Shown: positions 1 to 9,767, counted from the stretch's first letter. The stretch is DNA of 64,000 nucleotides from Pedobacter heparinus DSM 2366 (GCF_000023825.1 NC_013061.1:2976001-3040000); one strand, 5' to 3'. Notes: a model not told the origin generated them from the letters alone. Program-made: numbers and translations.

Positions 1-602
1 CGGTTAGACTTTTGATAATTCACTTTTTTGAAAATCCGGTATTTCCCTGCTTTACCCTTCTCTGCGGCCAGGCTTAAACTTATGTCCGTAAACTGTCCCT
101 TGTCTTCTCTAAGGACTATTAAAACCTCTTCCAGATTACCCGGAATAGCTGTTACTTCACTCATATATAGCATTTGGCCCTGATTGTACGATTCCGGCAT
201 CTGGTCGGGCACCAAACCACCCCCAAACCCGGTAGGATAAGAATTTTCATCATAAATCCAGACCTTCAGACCCAATTGTTTTCCCTTTTGCTGGGCATAT
301 TCAAATAAACTGAACCATTCATCAGATAAATATTCAGTGATCAGTCCGGGCCGGGCGTGGACGATTACTCCTCCGAAATCATTTTTCTTATAGTCCAGCA
401 TCATAGAATCTATCATTTCCCCGCTTACCTTAGTGTTCCAAACCCAGAATGGGGTGGTGCCATATTCATTACCAGGATTTTTGAAGGCTTTTTTCAATAC
501 CTCAAAACCATCAGCCTTTAATTTCCTGCCCCCCAGTTGAAAACCAAGTATAAGGACCAGGGCGCTAATGAAAACAATTGCTGTTAAAGTTTTAAATTTC
601 AT
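1..602 (-). CDS. Putative TIM-barrel glycoside hydrolase, 3' end beyond window
   Basis: A reading frame opens at an ATG whose complement is at 600-602 and stays open to the left edge, giving 200 codons of the N-terminal part. Residues 1-20 are hydrophobic and look like a signal peptide or lipid-free anchor (MKFKTLTAIVFISALVLILG). The mature part contains NPGNEYGTTPFWVWN, then GGVIVHARPGL, then KVWIYDENSYPTGFGGG. A WxW near the start and a YDEN-x-(W/Y)PSG-like motif are typical of large uncharacterised Bacteroidota glycosidases related to the GH106 (alpha-L-rhamnosidase) type; this family assignment is from memory and uncertain. It begins 42 bp after the GH43 gene on the same strand and belongs to the same polysaccharide utilisation locus. 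The catalytic region and true length lie outside the window. Confidence 0.72.
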   Translation of the reverse strand, partial: MKFKTLTAIVFISALVLILGFQLGGRKLKADGFEVLKKAFKNPGNEYGTTPFWVWNTKVSGEMIDSMMLDYKKNDFGGVIVHARPGLITEYLSDEWFSLFEYAQQKGKQLGLKVWIYDENSYPTGFGGGLVPDQMPESYNQGQMLYMSEVTAIPGNLEEVLIVLREDKGQFTDISLSLAAEKGKAGKYRIFKKVNYQKSN

Positions 603-644
603 TTGTGTCTATGTTTAAACTGGTCTTTATACAGTGCCGGAGAA

Positions 645-1604
645 CTATTGCTGAGTTAAAAAACGGAATGTCCCCTTATAGGTGTACAATTTTTCCGTTT
701 TGTGCTTTCCTTCCAAAAATTTCATCAAAATTATAGCTGTTCTTCTTTTTCCGTTGGGCTTATTATTGGATTCGTGAGTATGGAAAACATAATTAAACTT
801 TCCTTTCTCATCTTCAAAAAAATCTCCATGGCCAGAGCCATTCTCATTGGTTTGAAGCTTGCTTAAAATGGGGTTTCCTTTATATTTAACCCAAGGCCCA
901 TAAGGACTGTCGCTGGTTGCATAACCAACAGCATAATCCGGGTTACGAAAATCATTTGCTGAATAAAACATATAATAAACATTCCCCCTTTTTAAAACAG
1001 ACGGCCCCTCGGTTACAGTCCAGCTTGCTCCACTTGTATTTTCCCAATTCTCGCTGGCATGTATGCATTCTGTGCTTGTCTCTTCCTTAATAGATAAGAG
1101 ATCGCTATTCATTTCAGTAACATAAATGCGGTTGCCCTTGTCGAGCCGAACATGATACAAATAAATTTTACCAGAGTCAAAAAATATAAAAGGATCGATA
1201 ATTCTGACAGGAGCGTCAATTGCTTTCTTCACTTTTTGAGTGAAGGGGCCCTTTGGTCCGTCGCTTTCGGCAATAGCAATTCGTTCATCGGCAACATAAG
1301 CCAGGTAAAATTTGTCTTGATACTTAAAAATTTGTGGTGCCCAGAAGCCAGATGTGCCAAACACATCTTCTTTTTTTAGCACTGTCCCCCCATCTTTCCA
1401 ACTTTTCTTATCTTTTGAAATGTATACCTTAAACCCTTTTTGCGCCTCGTTATCTGCAGTTCCATACAGGTAGTAAGTATGTTCATGGTAGAAAATAGTT
1501 GGATCTGCAACGGTAATTACCCTTCTTTCCTGAGCAATACCACTTGCAGACAACAGTGTGCAAATCAGCAATAAACATATTAACACGTAGCTCTTTTTTA
1601 ACAT
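645..1604 (-). CDS. Glycoside hydrolase family 43-type enzyme (arabinofuranosidase/xylosidase-like)
   Basis: 319 residues with a cleavable signal peptide (about 1-24, ending SASGIAQ), so exported. The fold is a five-bladed beta-propeller, inferred from the three expected acidic residues of GH43: Asp34 in VADPTIF (general base), Asp137 in RIIDPFIFF (pKa modulator) and Glu199 in TVTEGPSVLKR (general acid). The GFWAPQIF motif around 86-93 is also typical of the family. GH43 and related enzymes cut arabinose-, xylose- or galactose-containing side chains; the exact substrate cannot be read from sequence. It lies downstream of the susCD genes and upstream of a second glycosidase. Length is that of a single-domain member, with no carbohydrate-binding module. 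Start chosen because the hydrophobic signal begins directly there. Confidence 0.88.
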   Translation of the reverse strand: MLKKSYVLICLLLICTLLSASGIAQERRVITVADPTIFYHEHTYYLYGTADNEAQKGFKVYISKDKKSWKDGGTVLKKEDVFGTSGFWAPQIFKYQDKFYLAYVADERIAIAESDGPKGPFTQKVKKAIDAPVRIIDPFIFFDSGKIYLYHVRLDKGNRIYVTEMNSDLLSIKEETSTECIHASENWENTSGASWTVTEGPSVLKRGNVYYMFYSANDFRNPDYAVGYATSDSPYGPWVKYKGNPILSKLQTNENGSGHGDFFEDEKGKFNYVFHTHESNNKPNGKRRTAIILMKFLEGKHKTEKLYTYKGTFRFLTQQ

Positions 1605-1745
1605 ATTACTCTTACCTGTGGTTAAAGCTCAGTCTGCAGACCAGCCTAAGTTCAAATATCGGGTATATTATTAAGAATTATCGAAAAGACTATAGGGAAT
1701 TCTTACACAGCAATGGTATATTAATTCAAGGTTTGTTGAAGGCTT

Positions 1746-1795
1746 GGTTGGGGTTTGTTGGGCTAAGGGGTACTTTAGCCCAACAAAACCCAACC
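1746..1795. terminator. Large intercistronic hairpin in the polysaccharide locus
   Basis: Two 21-base arms, 1746-1766 and 1775-1795, are inverted repeats with a single mismatch and an 8-base loop. The arms are rich in GTTGGG/CCCAAC. No T-tract follows on the minus strand, so this is not a standard intrinsic terminator. It may be a transcript-stabilising or attenuating hairpin between the binding-protein genes (end 1855) and the hydrolase genes (begin 1604). Confidence 0.7.
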
Positions 1796-1854
1796 CAAAC
1801 CTCACTGAGCACTCTTTCAGCCCAGCACATTGTCACCTTTCGGGAAACAGTACT

Positions 1855-2982
1855 TTATTCATATCCGAATACGGTAAACTCTGCCAAACTGGTATGTACC
1901 GCGCCTCCTGCTGTTGCATAAATCCTGAAATAGCGCATTTTTGGTATGCTCTTAAGCGCAAAGCTTTGAGCCTGGTCTTTCTGCACCAGGGTATACGATT
2001 CATAATCCGTCCAGGTTGTACCGTTCAGGCTTCCCTGCAGGGTAAATATGGTAAAGCTATTGGTTACTCCTGTAGCACCTGCCCTGCACACCAGCTCAAC
2101 CCTGGTGATGTTGTAGTTTTTCTTCAGGTCAACCATCAGCCAATGTGGAAAGGTGGGAACCGGTGCCGGTGTATGGTGGGTATGCCAGAAGGTATTCAGA
2201 TCATCATCAAAGGCATATCCCGGAGGGCCGCCGCCATTAGCGAGCTGAGATGTGGCCGCAAAAGAATCGGCCGTAACCACAAGTCCTGCTTTCGGTATTT
2301 TAAAAGCAACAATCTGCGTGGTATAACCTGTATAAAAAGGATCTATACTGGCACCCGGACGGTATTCAGTTCTGTACCTGTAAGTGGTACCTGGCTTATA
2401 ATCTGAAATTACTGAAGACAGTTCATCTACACTGAAACGCTTAACGGCTGTTACATTGGCTGTATTGGTATACTCTACCTCGGTTACATAAGCCCCGCCA
2501 CTTTTGTTGGCATTGCTCCAGTTAATGGTTAGTACCGTACCCGAATTTTCACTCTGAACCACCGGTCGGGTAACCAAAAAAGACTGATATTTGTCGCCAA
2601 AGCTTTCGGCCAACAACTCTACAGGTACAGATTTGTTGCCTTTATTGTCATAAGTTCGCGCCACAAAAGTATAGGGCTTTTCTTCCAGGTTACCGATGAT
2701 GACACTAATGGTATCCCCTGTTGCCGGAATGGGCACATTCACCGAATCTTTATAATTGTTCCAGAAAATCCTGGCCAGGTTTACATTGGGATCTGCACCT
2801 CTTAACCAGGAAATTTTAATTCTTTGACGGCCAGACTGGATTACAGGACTGGTTACCCGGCCTGCATAAGTGAGCCCACCCGGAACGATGAAATCTTTAT
2901 AAACCTCGTCCATCTTTTTGCAACTACCCAGCACACAAACAGCAAGGGCAAGCATTACGGTATAACGATATATTTTCTTCAT
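1855..2982 (-). CDS. Surface lipoprotein, DUF4998 plus discoidin-like (F5/8 type C) domain
   Basis: 375 residues from the ATG at 2982. A longer frame (to 3030) is possible but overlaps the upstream gene, and only the internal Met gives a clean lipoprotein signal (MKKIYRYTVMLALAVCVLGSC, lipobox LGSC). The N-terminal 220 residues resemble the DUF4998 family found in Sus-like loci. From about residue 235 the sequence resembles an F5/8 type C (galactose-binding-like) domain: GYAFDDDLNTFWHTHHT, HWLMVDLKKNYNITRVEL and a C-terminal YFRIYATAGG. Such proteins are usually outer-membrane surface glycan-binding lipoproteins acting beside SusD. It follows the DUF5000-type lipoprotein by 28 bp and is probably in one transcript with susC and susD. 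No catalytic residues are evident. Confidence 0.85.
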   Translation of the reverse strand: MKKIYRYTVMLALAVCVLGSCKKMDEVYKDFIVPGGLTYAGRVTSPVIQSGRQRIKISWLRGADPNVNLARIFWNNYKDSVNVPIPATGDTISVIIGNLEEKPYTFVARTYDNKGNKSVPVELLAESFGDKYQSFLVTRPVVQSENSGTVLTINWSNANKSGGAYVTEVEYTNTANVTAVKRFSVDELSSVISDYKPGTTYRYRTEYRPGASIDPFYTGYTTQIVAFKIPKAGLVVTADSFAATSQLANGGGPPGYAFDDDLNTFWHTHHTPAPVPTFPHWLMVDLKKNYNITRVELVCRAGATGVTNSFTIFTLQGSLNGTTWTDYESYTLVQKDQAQSFALKSIPKMRYFRIYATAGGAVHTSLAEFTVFGYE

Positions 2983-3010
2983 TACTTTATATTTATGTTT
3001 ATGATGAACA

Positions 3011-4207
3011 TTAAGGTTGTATCTCGCCAAATAAGGTAAGTTCGGCGATAACGATCTGTCCGGTACTGCTATAGGTTTCTATGGTTTTCCAGCGCAGGTA
3101 ACGTACAGCGGGCGGTGTTTCTTCAAACATAAAGTCCTCACCCAGAAAGTTACCATAGTTTTTATCCTCAGCTGTAGCCGGTGTTCCCAACGGCAATCCT
3201 GAAGGTCTAAAAGATTCAAATGCGCCCAATAACACCCAGCCATCAAAGCTACCATCCTGACTTGGTGCATTTGAACCCCACAGTTCAAACTTCTTTACAG
3301 CCGAACCTGTATATAAATGTGAAGTAGGTGCCTGATGTTCCTTAAACCTGCTGAGCAGTACCTTCTTGCCCAAGTCTATACTAAACCAGGAAGGTAGCGG
3401 GGAACCATTTGGCGAAGCAAAGCTATCGCCGGTTAGCACCGCCCATTTGCCATCCCATATTTTGGACACACTGTAACCGGAGTTTACCGGTTGCCAGGAG
3501 TCTAATTTCATTTGCATAGACACCCAGCCTGTTTTTGGTATTTGTGTTTCATATTTAGGGCTCAGCATTTTTGTCAGGGTATCCGATTTGTTGTTCCAGC
3601 GATCACGCAGATATACGGCAAATTTTTTCTCCTCGCTTTTCATTCCCCTGGCCGAGAATTTTCCTTTTACTGCAGCGGTATAATAGGTACTTACCGGGGC
3701 CCAGGTATTTTGTCCGGTCGTATCTACCATTACTTCTATAGCCAGATTGGCTTTTGTCAGGTTATCAAAACTTACCGTTACACCGCCAAAGGTAGAAACC
3801 AGGTCCAGCGTTGAAAATACAGACTGTACGGGCGGGGTTTGAGGTATAACTTTGACCAGTACAGGTGCCGATTCTTTTTCATTTTTCCCAACACTATATA
3901 CTTTTACTTCATGTTCCCTGGTATCACCGAAACCAACCAAAGCTAGTGTATCTGCATATATAGACGATTTTGCTTCCCTGAAAACACCGGACTGTATTTC
4001 ATATACTGCCTTTACATACGCCAGATTAGCATCCTGGGGAATCTTATAGGAAAGCTTTGCCCCTCCAGGCTGGGCCTTTACCGTAACATTACTGATTTGA
4101 GCAGGCGCAGGTGCATTGGGGTCTATATGGTCTTCTCTTTCCTCTTTTGCACAGCCGTACAATAAAGAGGCAATTAAAACTGATGTGATAAAATATAGTT
4201 TCTTCAT
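3011..4207 (-). CDS. Surface lipoprotein, DUF4959/DUF5126/DUF5000 architecture
   Basis: 398 residues from the ATG at 4207, chosen because MKKLYFITSVLIASLLYGC gives a lipoprotein signal (lipobox LYGC); an upstream in-frame Met at 4240 would add 11 residues before it. Family knowledge: lipoproteins in this susCD-adjacent position commonly have a DUF4959 Ig-like domain, then DUF5126, then a C-terminal DUF5000 discoidin-like domain. Visible support is a proline-rich linker (DPNAPAPAQI), repeated beta-rich Ig-like stretches to about residue 225, and a C-terminal galactose-binding-like region with WKTIETY and IAELTLFGEI. Predicted role is surface glycan capture with SusD. It lies 43 bp downstream of susD and 28 bp upstream of the DUF4998 gene, all minus strand. 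Confidence 0.85.
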   Translation of the reverse strand: MKKLYFITSVLIASLLYGCAKEEREDHIDPNAPAPAQISNVTVKAQPGGAKLSYKIPQDANLAYVKAVYEIQSGVFREAKSSIYADTLALVGFGDTREHEVKVYSVGKNEKESAPVLVKVIPQTPPVQSVFSTLDLVSTFGGVTVSFDNLTKANLAIEVMVDTTGQNTWAPVSTYYTAAVKGKFSARGMKSEEKKFAVYLRDRWNNKSDTLTKMLSPKYETQIPKTGWVSMQMKLDSWQPVNSGYSVSKIWDGKWAVLTGDSFASPNGSPLPSWFSIDLGKKVLLSRFKEHQAPTSHLYTGSAVKKFELWGSNAPSQDGSFDGWVLLGAFESFRPSGLPLGTPATAEDKNYGNFLGEDFMFEETPPAVRYLRWKTIETYSSTGQIVIAELTLFGEIQP

Positions 4208-4250
4208 CTTTATTTTGTTTATAAAATGATGGTTATACATAGAATAACTT

Positions 4251-6140
4251 TTACCAGCCTAAATTCTGGACGATGTTTCTGTTGGCAGTAATGTTGGCTT
4301 CACTAATTGGCCAGAAATAATCCTTTGAACCGAATGTCTGGTTAAACAGGATCACCGGTCTGTAATATCCGGCCGATGTTTCCTGCCCCAGGTCCCAGGT
4401 GGTAATCGGTTGGTTCAGCTCTTTAGCTGCCTCTTTCCAGCGGCGCAAATCCCAAAGCCTTTGAGACTCAAATACAAACTCTATTTTCCTTTCCTGATGA
4501 ATGATTTCTCGCATGCCGTCTTTATTGGTATATTTTGAAGGATTACTGGAAAAATTGGTCCATGATGATTCGACACTGTTCAAACCTGCACGCGCACGGA
4601 TCAGGTTAATGTATTTGTACACTTCGGCATCAGGTGCTGCCAACGATTCGTTCAAAGCTTCTGAATACAGCAAGTATAGATCGGACAAACGGATTACCGG
4701 CCATGGAAATGGATTTGTAGAATAGGATGCGGCGACCATCACATTTTGGAAATGCACATATTTTTTTACGTAATATCCTGTTACTGTACCATAATTAGGT
4801 TTACCTACTCCATTTCTTTGCTTAAATTTAGCCTGCAGATAAAACAGGTCCTGGCTGTCGTCATATTTTCCCTGACCATACCAAATACCCCCATCAAAGC
4901 CCAGATCGGCATAAAATCTTGGCTCCCTGTCGAAATTCAGTTTTGCCGTCTCAAAGTCTTTTTTGATGTACAGCTTTTCGCTTTCAACCGCAGTACGTAA
5001 ACCATACCTGCCATTGTAATCCCATGTTTTATCTTCGGTAATCGGTACCCCATTTTTGGTGTAAAACTGCTCTACAATTTTTAAAGGCGGAGAGAATTCA
5101 CCGCGGATAGCAGAATTGTCAAGCAATAGTGGGTCCCACCAGGTGGCAGCCAGAACCTGCAGTGTTGCATTTGCCACCAGGGTTTGCGTGTTTGCCCAGA
5201 TGATCTCGCTGTTCCATTTCTCGGCAAAACTGTTCCTGATGTTCATTTGCGTTTTAATGGTACTGGTAAGGTTAAACTGCTGAAAATCTGGATTATATAC
5301 ATACAACTTCATTCCTACTGAATGGCACAGTTCTATGGCCTTTTTACAGGCCACCGCTGCAGTGTCCCATTTGGCTTTTGAATAGGTAGGGTTAAAGAGC
5401 TGGGTACCATCAGGGTTTTTAAGGGTCGACTGATCAGTATTTCCGTTAAAAAGCGGACTTGCAGCTGTTACCAGCACCTTGGCTTTAAGCGCCAGTGCAA
5501 TGGGCTGGGTAATTCGTCCGGCCTCGGTGGTAGGATTCAGTACAATTGGCGGAAGTGAGGGACTGGCTTCATCAAGCAGTTGCTTGATATAGCTGAAGCA
5601 GGAATCAACCGGATCTCTTGTAACCCTGGTTACATTTGCTTCTGCATCAATAGACAAATTGGTTTTTATCAATGGGATTGGCCCATACATGCGTACCAGA
5701 TAAAAATGGTAATAGGCTTTTAAAAATTTCACCTCTGCAATCCAGCGTGCCCTTTCTTCTTCATTCAGGTCTGGTACTTTTCCTACATTTTCAAGAAAAA
5801 TATTACAGTCGCGCAATGCACGGTAAAGATTGGTCCACCTGTCGCCATAGGGGCTGATCGTTTTTTGAAAGCCTCTGGCGATAAAAAAGTAAGCACCTTT
5901 GGTAGGAACATCCCATATCTCATCACCGGAAAGAATCCCCGGATCATCGGTAAGGTCACCTTCTTTAGGCATATAAGAATAACAGGTAAACAAGAATTTT
6001 TGCGCCTGACTGCGCATGGTGAAGGCATTTTCTATGGTAGCCACATTATCAGGAACAACATCCAGGTACTTTTTACAGGAACTTAGCGTTGCTAAAACAA
6101 GGATAACAAGCAGGCCTTTGGTTATATATTTTTTCATCAT
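4251..6140 (-). CDS. SusD/RagB-family outer-membrane lipoprotein
   Basis: 629 residues. The N-terminus has two adjacent Met codons followed by a lipoprotein signal (TLSSCKKYLDVVPDN); KKYLD-VxP just after the lipobox Cys is a hallmark of SusD. The middle holds the TPR-like section (RALRDCNIFLENV, ARWIAEVKFLKAYYHFYLVRMYGPIPLI), and the C-terminus has HQERKIEFVFESQRLWDLRRW, the conserved RagB/SusD signature. SusD proteins cap the SusC channel on the cell surface and bind oligosaccharides before import. Spacing to the upstream susC gene is 6 bp, so the two are surely co-transcribed. Length is slightly above the usual 500-600. The target glycan is unknown, but the downstream GH43-type enzyme suggests a plant or arabinose/xylose-bearing polysaccharide. 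Confidence 0.96.
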   Translation of the reverse strand: MMKKYITKGLLVILVLATLSSCKKYLDVVPDNVATIENAFTMRSQAQKFLFTCYSYMPKEGDLTDDPGILSGDEIWDVPTKGAYFFIARGFQKTISPYGDRWTNLYRALRDCNIFLENVGKVPDLNEEERARWIAEVKFLKAYYHFYLVRMYGPIPLIKTNLSIDAEANVTRVTRDPVDSCFSYIKQLLDEASPSLPPIVLNPTTEAGRITQPIALALKAKVLVTAASPLFNGNTDQSTLKNPDGTQLFNPTYSKAKWDTAAVACKKAIELCHSVGMKLYVYNPDFQQFNLTSTIKTQMNIRNSFAEKWNSEIIWANTQTLVANATLQVLAATWWDPLLLDNSAIRGEFSPPLKIVEQFYTKNGVPITEDKTWDYNGRYGLRTAVESEKLYIKKDFETAKLNFDREPRFYADLGFDGGIWYGQGKYDDSQDLFYLQAKFKQRNGVGKPNYGTVTGYYVKKYVHFQNVMVAASYSTNPFPWPVIRLSDLYLLYSEALNESLAAPDAEVYKYINLIRARAGLNSVESSWTNFSSNPSKYTNKDGMREIIHQERKIEFVFESQRLWDLRRWKEAAKELNQPITTWDLGQETSAGYYRPVILFNQTFGSKDYFWPISEANITANRNIVQNLGW

Positions 6141-6146
6141 GACTTA

Positions 6147-9100
6147 TTAATTGAAAGTAATGTTTACACCCAGGTTAAATACTTTTTGCAGCGGGTAGCC
6201 CAAACCGTTTCCACCCATTTCTACATCCCATAACTTAAACTTACTGAAGGTTAACAGGTTGGTTGCGCTGGCATATACCCTGAAAGTACTGGCTCGCACC
6301 CTTTTTTGCCAGCTTTTAGGTAAGGTATACCCTACTTCCACTGTTTTCAGGCGCAGAAAGGAACCATCGCGCATAAACCAGGTATTGGTTTGTGCATTGT
6401 TCTGATTGACCTCCGGACTTAACCTTGGCCATAAAGCGTATACATTGCGGTTGTCTTCAGACCAGTGGCTATCGGCATAAGCCTTTAACAACTGGTTGTT
6501 GAGCACCTTGCCCGCAAGTGTGCCATTGTCAATTTCCGTTTGTGTCCTGTAATTGGCAAATGGCGCAGTTGCCTCTGCATCTATCCAGAAAGATTCGTTG
6601 GCCAGCCCCTGGAAAAATCCACTGAAGTCGAAGTTTTTAATGCCCATAGAAAAACCAAAACCATAAATGATCTGAGGAACTGTAGGGTTACCAATCGGCA
6701 CTTTATCTGCATCAGTGATCTGACCATCACGGTTCACATCGGTATACTTGATGTCTCCGCCCCCATACTCCCCAAAGTTTTGTTTAGGTGAGTTCAATGC
6801 TTCGGCATCATCAACAAATAAACGTTCAGCAATATAACCGTAGGTTTGGTTCAACGGATAACCTACATGGCTGCGATAAAATTCATTGTACTGGGGTTCT
6901 TCATAAACCAGGTATTTACTGCTGGCATAAGTAAAATTTCCTCTTGCCGATAACCACATCCCATTGCTTAAATTCTCGGTATAATCAACAGATATATCCG
7001 TTCCCTTGCCACTGGCCTTACCCACATTGGCCCTTACCGGGGCCGATAGGCCCACAGTTACCGGAACTGAGCGGGTCATCAGAATATTGTCGCGCATTTC
7101 AGTATAATACTCTGCCTGGATGTTTACTTTGTTAAATAAACCGATCTCGAGCGCAAAGTTCTTCTTGGTTGCGGTTTCCCAGCTGATGTCGGCATTGGAG
7201 TACCTGGATACCGAAACACCGTTTAAAGAAAACATTGGGCCCTGTCCGTTACCAAAAACAGCAGCCCTTGCAGCGGTATTCATATTTACATTAGAGAGGT
7301 AAAAAAAACGGTCTTTTTTATCGCCGATGGCATCATTACCAATTAAACCGTAAGTTGCCCTTAACTTTAAATTGCTGAATATAGGTTTAAGCTCTTTAAA
7401 GAATTTTTCATTGGAAATGTTCCAGGCTACCCCTCCTGCCGGAAAAAAGCCGAAACGTTTGGACTCATGGAAACGTTCGGATCCATTGTAACCAAAGTTA
7501 AATTCGGCAAAATACCGGTTGTCATAAGAATAAGTTGCCCTTCCAGAAAGCCCCAGGTTCCTGAAAGGCAGTGATTCCTGCAGATCTCCGGCATTGGCCA
7601 CCCTGTTTTCCATCATCCGGTACACCAATAAACCATTTAAACCATGCTTATCAAAGTTACGGCTGTAATTGAACATAGATTCCAGATAAAAAGAGGTTTC
7701 TACCTGTTTTTCACCTTCACTATAGCCCAGGTATTCTGTACCGGTCTCTTCATTTAAATTGGTTATTGCGTAGGTATTGTTCAGCTGGTCGTAACCTCCA
7801 AGCGTGTATAAATAAGGATTATACGATCTGCTCACATCAAAATAGGAAGTCCTGTTGGTATTTAACATGGTACGGAAAGAAAGGCCCGGGGTAAGTGCGG
7901 CGAGATCCTGCTTTACTTCAAGTTGCGCCAGCATGAGCGACCGGGAATAATCTTTATAGCCCTTAGTCATATCGGCATATGGGTTCAGGTAATTTCCTGC
8001 ACCAAAATTCCCGTACATGATGTGTTTTACAAATTTATGCTGCTCATCAATAGGAAAATAAGCCGGGAACAAAGTTGGATTGGAACGCATCACTTTTCTG
8101 TACATGCCCGAACCGCCATCAATTGGCCCCGTATAATCGTCAAAGTTTCCACTTAAACGCACAATCATTTCAGTTGATTTGGTTACGTCGATGGTCACAT
8201 TTGAACGCAGCGTATAACTTTTAAGGTCTATGTTGTTGTTGTAATTGTTGCGGTTGTCTACATTCAGCATTCCGTTGTCCTTATTATAGGCACCCGAAAC
8301 AAAGTATTTGGCCACACCACCGCCACCACTAATGCTCAGATTGGCACGTTGTGTGATGGCATTGTCTTTAAACATCATTTTCTTCCAGTCGTTGGCCGGG
8401 TATACTAGCGGGTTTTTACCAGCAATGGTGTTGGCAATCTTTTCTTCCGAGTACAACAGGGTTCCGAGTGGGTTACGGGTTAAAATGGCTTCATTAGAAA
8501 GTTGCATATAAGTGATCGGATCAGCCAGTTCCAGGTCTTTAGTTGCACTGGAAACAGAATTTTCCAGACGCAGGGCCAGTTTTGCTTTGCCGACCGCCCC
8601 CTGTTTGGTGGTAACCAGGATAATCCCGTTAGCCCCCCTTGCGCCATATACAGCAGTAGAAGTAGCGTCTTTTAAGATGGAAAAGCTGGCAATATCATCC
8701 GGCTGAAGCCTGGCCAGGTCTGTCGAGGTCAGCTCCATCCCATCTATCAGGATCAGCGGTTTGGTATTGCTGCCAAAAGTGGTAATGCCCCTGACAAAGA
8801 AATCTGCATTATCCTGTCCGGGTTCCCCACTCCGCTGGTAAGCAATGATCCCCGCCGCGCGGCCCGCCAGTGCAGTAGTCAGGTTGCTGGAAGGAACCTT
8901 CAGATCTTTTGCACTGATGGAAGTAACCGAACCCACCATATCTGTTTTTTTCTGGGTCCCAAAAGCCACCACTACTACCTCATCCAATGCATTTTGTGAA
9001 GGTTTAAGGGTAACATTGATCACCGTTTTTCCACTTACCGGGATTTCCTGTGTGGCATAGCCCACCATAGAGAATACCAGACTGGCGCCCTCATCAGGTA

Positions 9101-9362
9101 CGTTTAAAATATACCTTCCGTTCCCATCTGTAGTAGTACCATTTGTACTTCCCTTAATTTTAACCGATACACCTGGCATTACACCAACAGAATCGCGCAC
9201 GGTTCCGGTAATATCCTTTCTTGAAAGAATTGGAACTGGTTTATTCTTTTTAAAAACAGCCGCATTACCGGGTTTTATTTTACTGTAGGCCGGACTTATA
9301 CGGGACATATAAGCAAAGGCAAACATTTGTAACATTATGAAAGTTAGTATTTGTTTTCTCAT
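6147..9362 (-). CDS. SusC/RagA TonB-linked outer-membrane receptor
   Basis: 1071 residues, usual length. After an N-terminal signal (about 1-26) comes a carboxypeptidase-regulatory-like beta-sandwich (residues about 53-122: ITGTVRDSVG...VKIKGSTNGTTTDGNGRYIL). Next is the plug with the RagA signature ILKDATSTAVYGARGANG and ILVTTKQG, then a 22-strand beta-barrel ending in an aromatic-polar tail (FNLGVNITFN). No STN domain precedes the sandwich, so direct signalling to an anti-sigma factor is not expected. Such receptors import oligosaccharides energised by TonB and pair with SusD. It is the first gene of the minus-strand locus; 405 bp of non-coding DNA lies between it and the divergent DNA-repair operon. 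No sigma/anti-sigma pair or hybrid sensor is visible next to it. Confidence 0.97.
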   Translation of the reverse strand: MRKQILTFIMLQMFAFAYMSRISPAYSKIKPGNAAVFKKNKPVPILSRKDITGTVRDSVGVMPGVSVKIKGSTNGTTTDGNGRYILNVPDEGASLVFSMVGYATQEIPVSGKTVINVTLKPSQNALDEVVVVAFGTQKKTDMVGSVTSISAKDLKVPSSNLTTALAGRAAGIIAYQRSGEPGQDNADFFVRGITTFGSNTKPLILIDGMELTSTDLARLQPDDIASFSILKDATSTAVYGARGANGIILVTTKQGAVGKAKLALRLENSVSSATKDLELADPITYMQLSNEAILTRNPLGTLLYSEEKIANTIAGKNPLVYPANDWKKMMFKDNAITQRANLSISGGGGVAKYFVSGAYNKDNGMLNVDNRNNYNNNIDLKSYTLRSNVTIDVTKSTEMIVRLSGNFDDYTGPIDGGSGMYRKVMRSNPTLFPAYFPIDEQHKFVKHIMYGNFGAGNYLNPYADMTKGYKDYSRSLMLAQLEVKQDLAALTPGLSFRTMLNTNRTSYFDVSRSYNPYLYTLGGYDQLNNTYAITNLNEETGTEYLGYSEGEKQVETSFYLESMFNYSRNFDKHGLNGLLVYRMMENRVANAGDLQESLPFRNLGLSGRATYSYDNRYFAEFNFGYNGSERFHESKRFGFFPAGGVAWNISNEKFFKELKPIFSNLKLRATYGLIGNDAIGDKKDRFFYLSNVNMNTAARAAVFGNGQGPMFSLNGVSVSRYSNADISWETATKKNFALEIGLFNKVNIQAEYYTEMRDNILMTRSVPVTVGLSAPVRANVGKASGKGTDISVDYTENLSNGMWLSARGNFTYASSKYLVYEEPQYNEFYRSHVGYPLNQTYGYIAERLFVDDAEALNSPKQNFGEYGGGDIKYTDVNRDGQITDADKVPIGNPTVPQIIYGFGFSMGIKNFDFSGFFQGLANESFWIDAEATAPFANYRTQTEIDNGTLAGKVLNNQLLKAYADSHWSEDNRNVYALWPRLSPEVNQNNAQTNTWFMRDGSFLRLKTVEVGYTLPKSWQKRVRASTFRVYASATNLLTFSKFKLWDVEMGGNGLGYPLQKVFNLGVNITFN

Positions 9363-9767
9363 ATAATTTTGAAATTGTGTATGAACACATTGGACTATTT
9401 AGGATGAACGGACCTTTAATAAGGAGGGAGTAACACCCCAGTTCAAAGGGTTTAATTCATGATTTAAAGGCGATTATATATTAAAAACATTTAAAGGGGG
9501 GCGTACCGCCTATGGCGATACAACGTGGTGTAAAGATTTTTTGTCATGGTTTTTTATTTGGTTAATCTAAATTATTAAGTATAAGATTAACAACTGTTAT
9601 GCACTGTCCTGCAAAAGCGAAAGTATTTTAAATACTTTAAAAGAATATTAAATAATTATTAAGCTTAATACAATATTAAATAAAAGTTATTTAAACAAAA
9701 ATGTAATATCAAAAAAGTCTGTTGTCAGGACAAAAAAACTTATCCAATAAATATTTGTTGATAAAAA
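9363..9767. other. 405-bp divergent intergenic region with small palindromes
   Basis: No gene is visible. It separates susC (minus) from the DNA-repair operon (plus) and must hold both promoters. The repair-proximal half is AT-rich and has a 19-base perfect palindrome AAAGTATTT-T-AAATACTTT at 9620-9638, a 14-base palindrome at 9657-9670 centred on AAGCTT, and a direct repeat AATATTAAAT at 9645 and 9672. No clear TAnnTTTG box was found for either gene. Confidence 0.6.

Noticed and set aside
1746..1795. G-quadruplex or standard intrinsic terminator
   Set aside because: Only short GGG runs are present, and there is no T-tract on either strand after the stem, so neither label is supported.
1744..2406. 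220-codon frame on the plus strand
   Set aside because: It is opposite to the DUF4998 lipoprotein gene, has no family features and runs through the intercistronic hairpin.
9540..9767. Clear TAnnTTTG promoter for the DNA repair operon
   Set aside because: AATATTTG near 9753 lacks the TA at the right position; no box fits the pattern.
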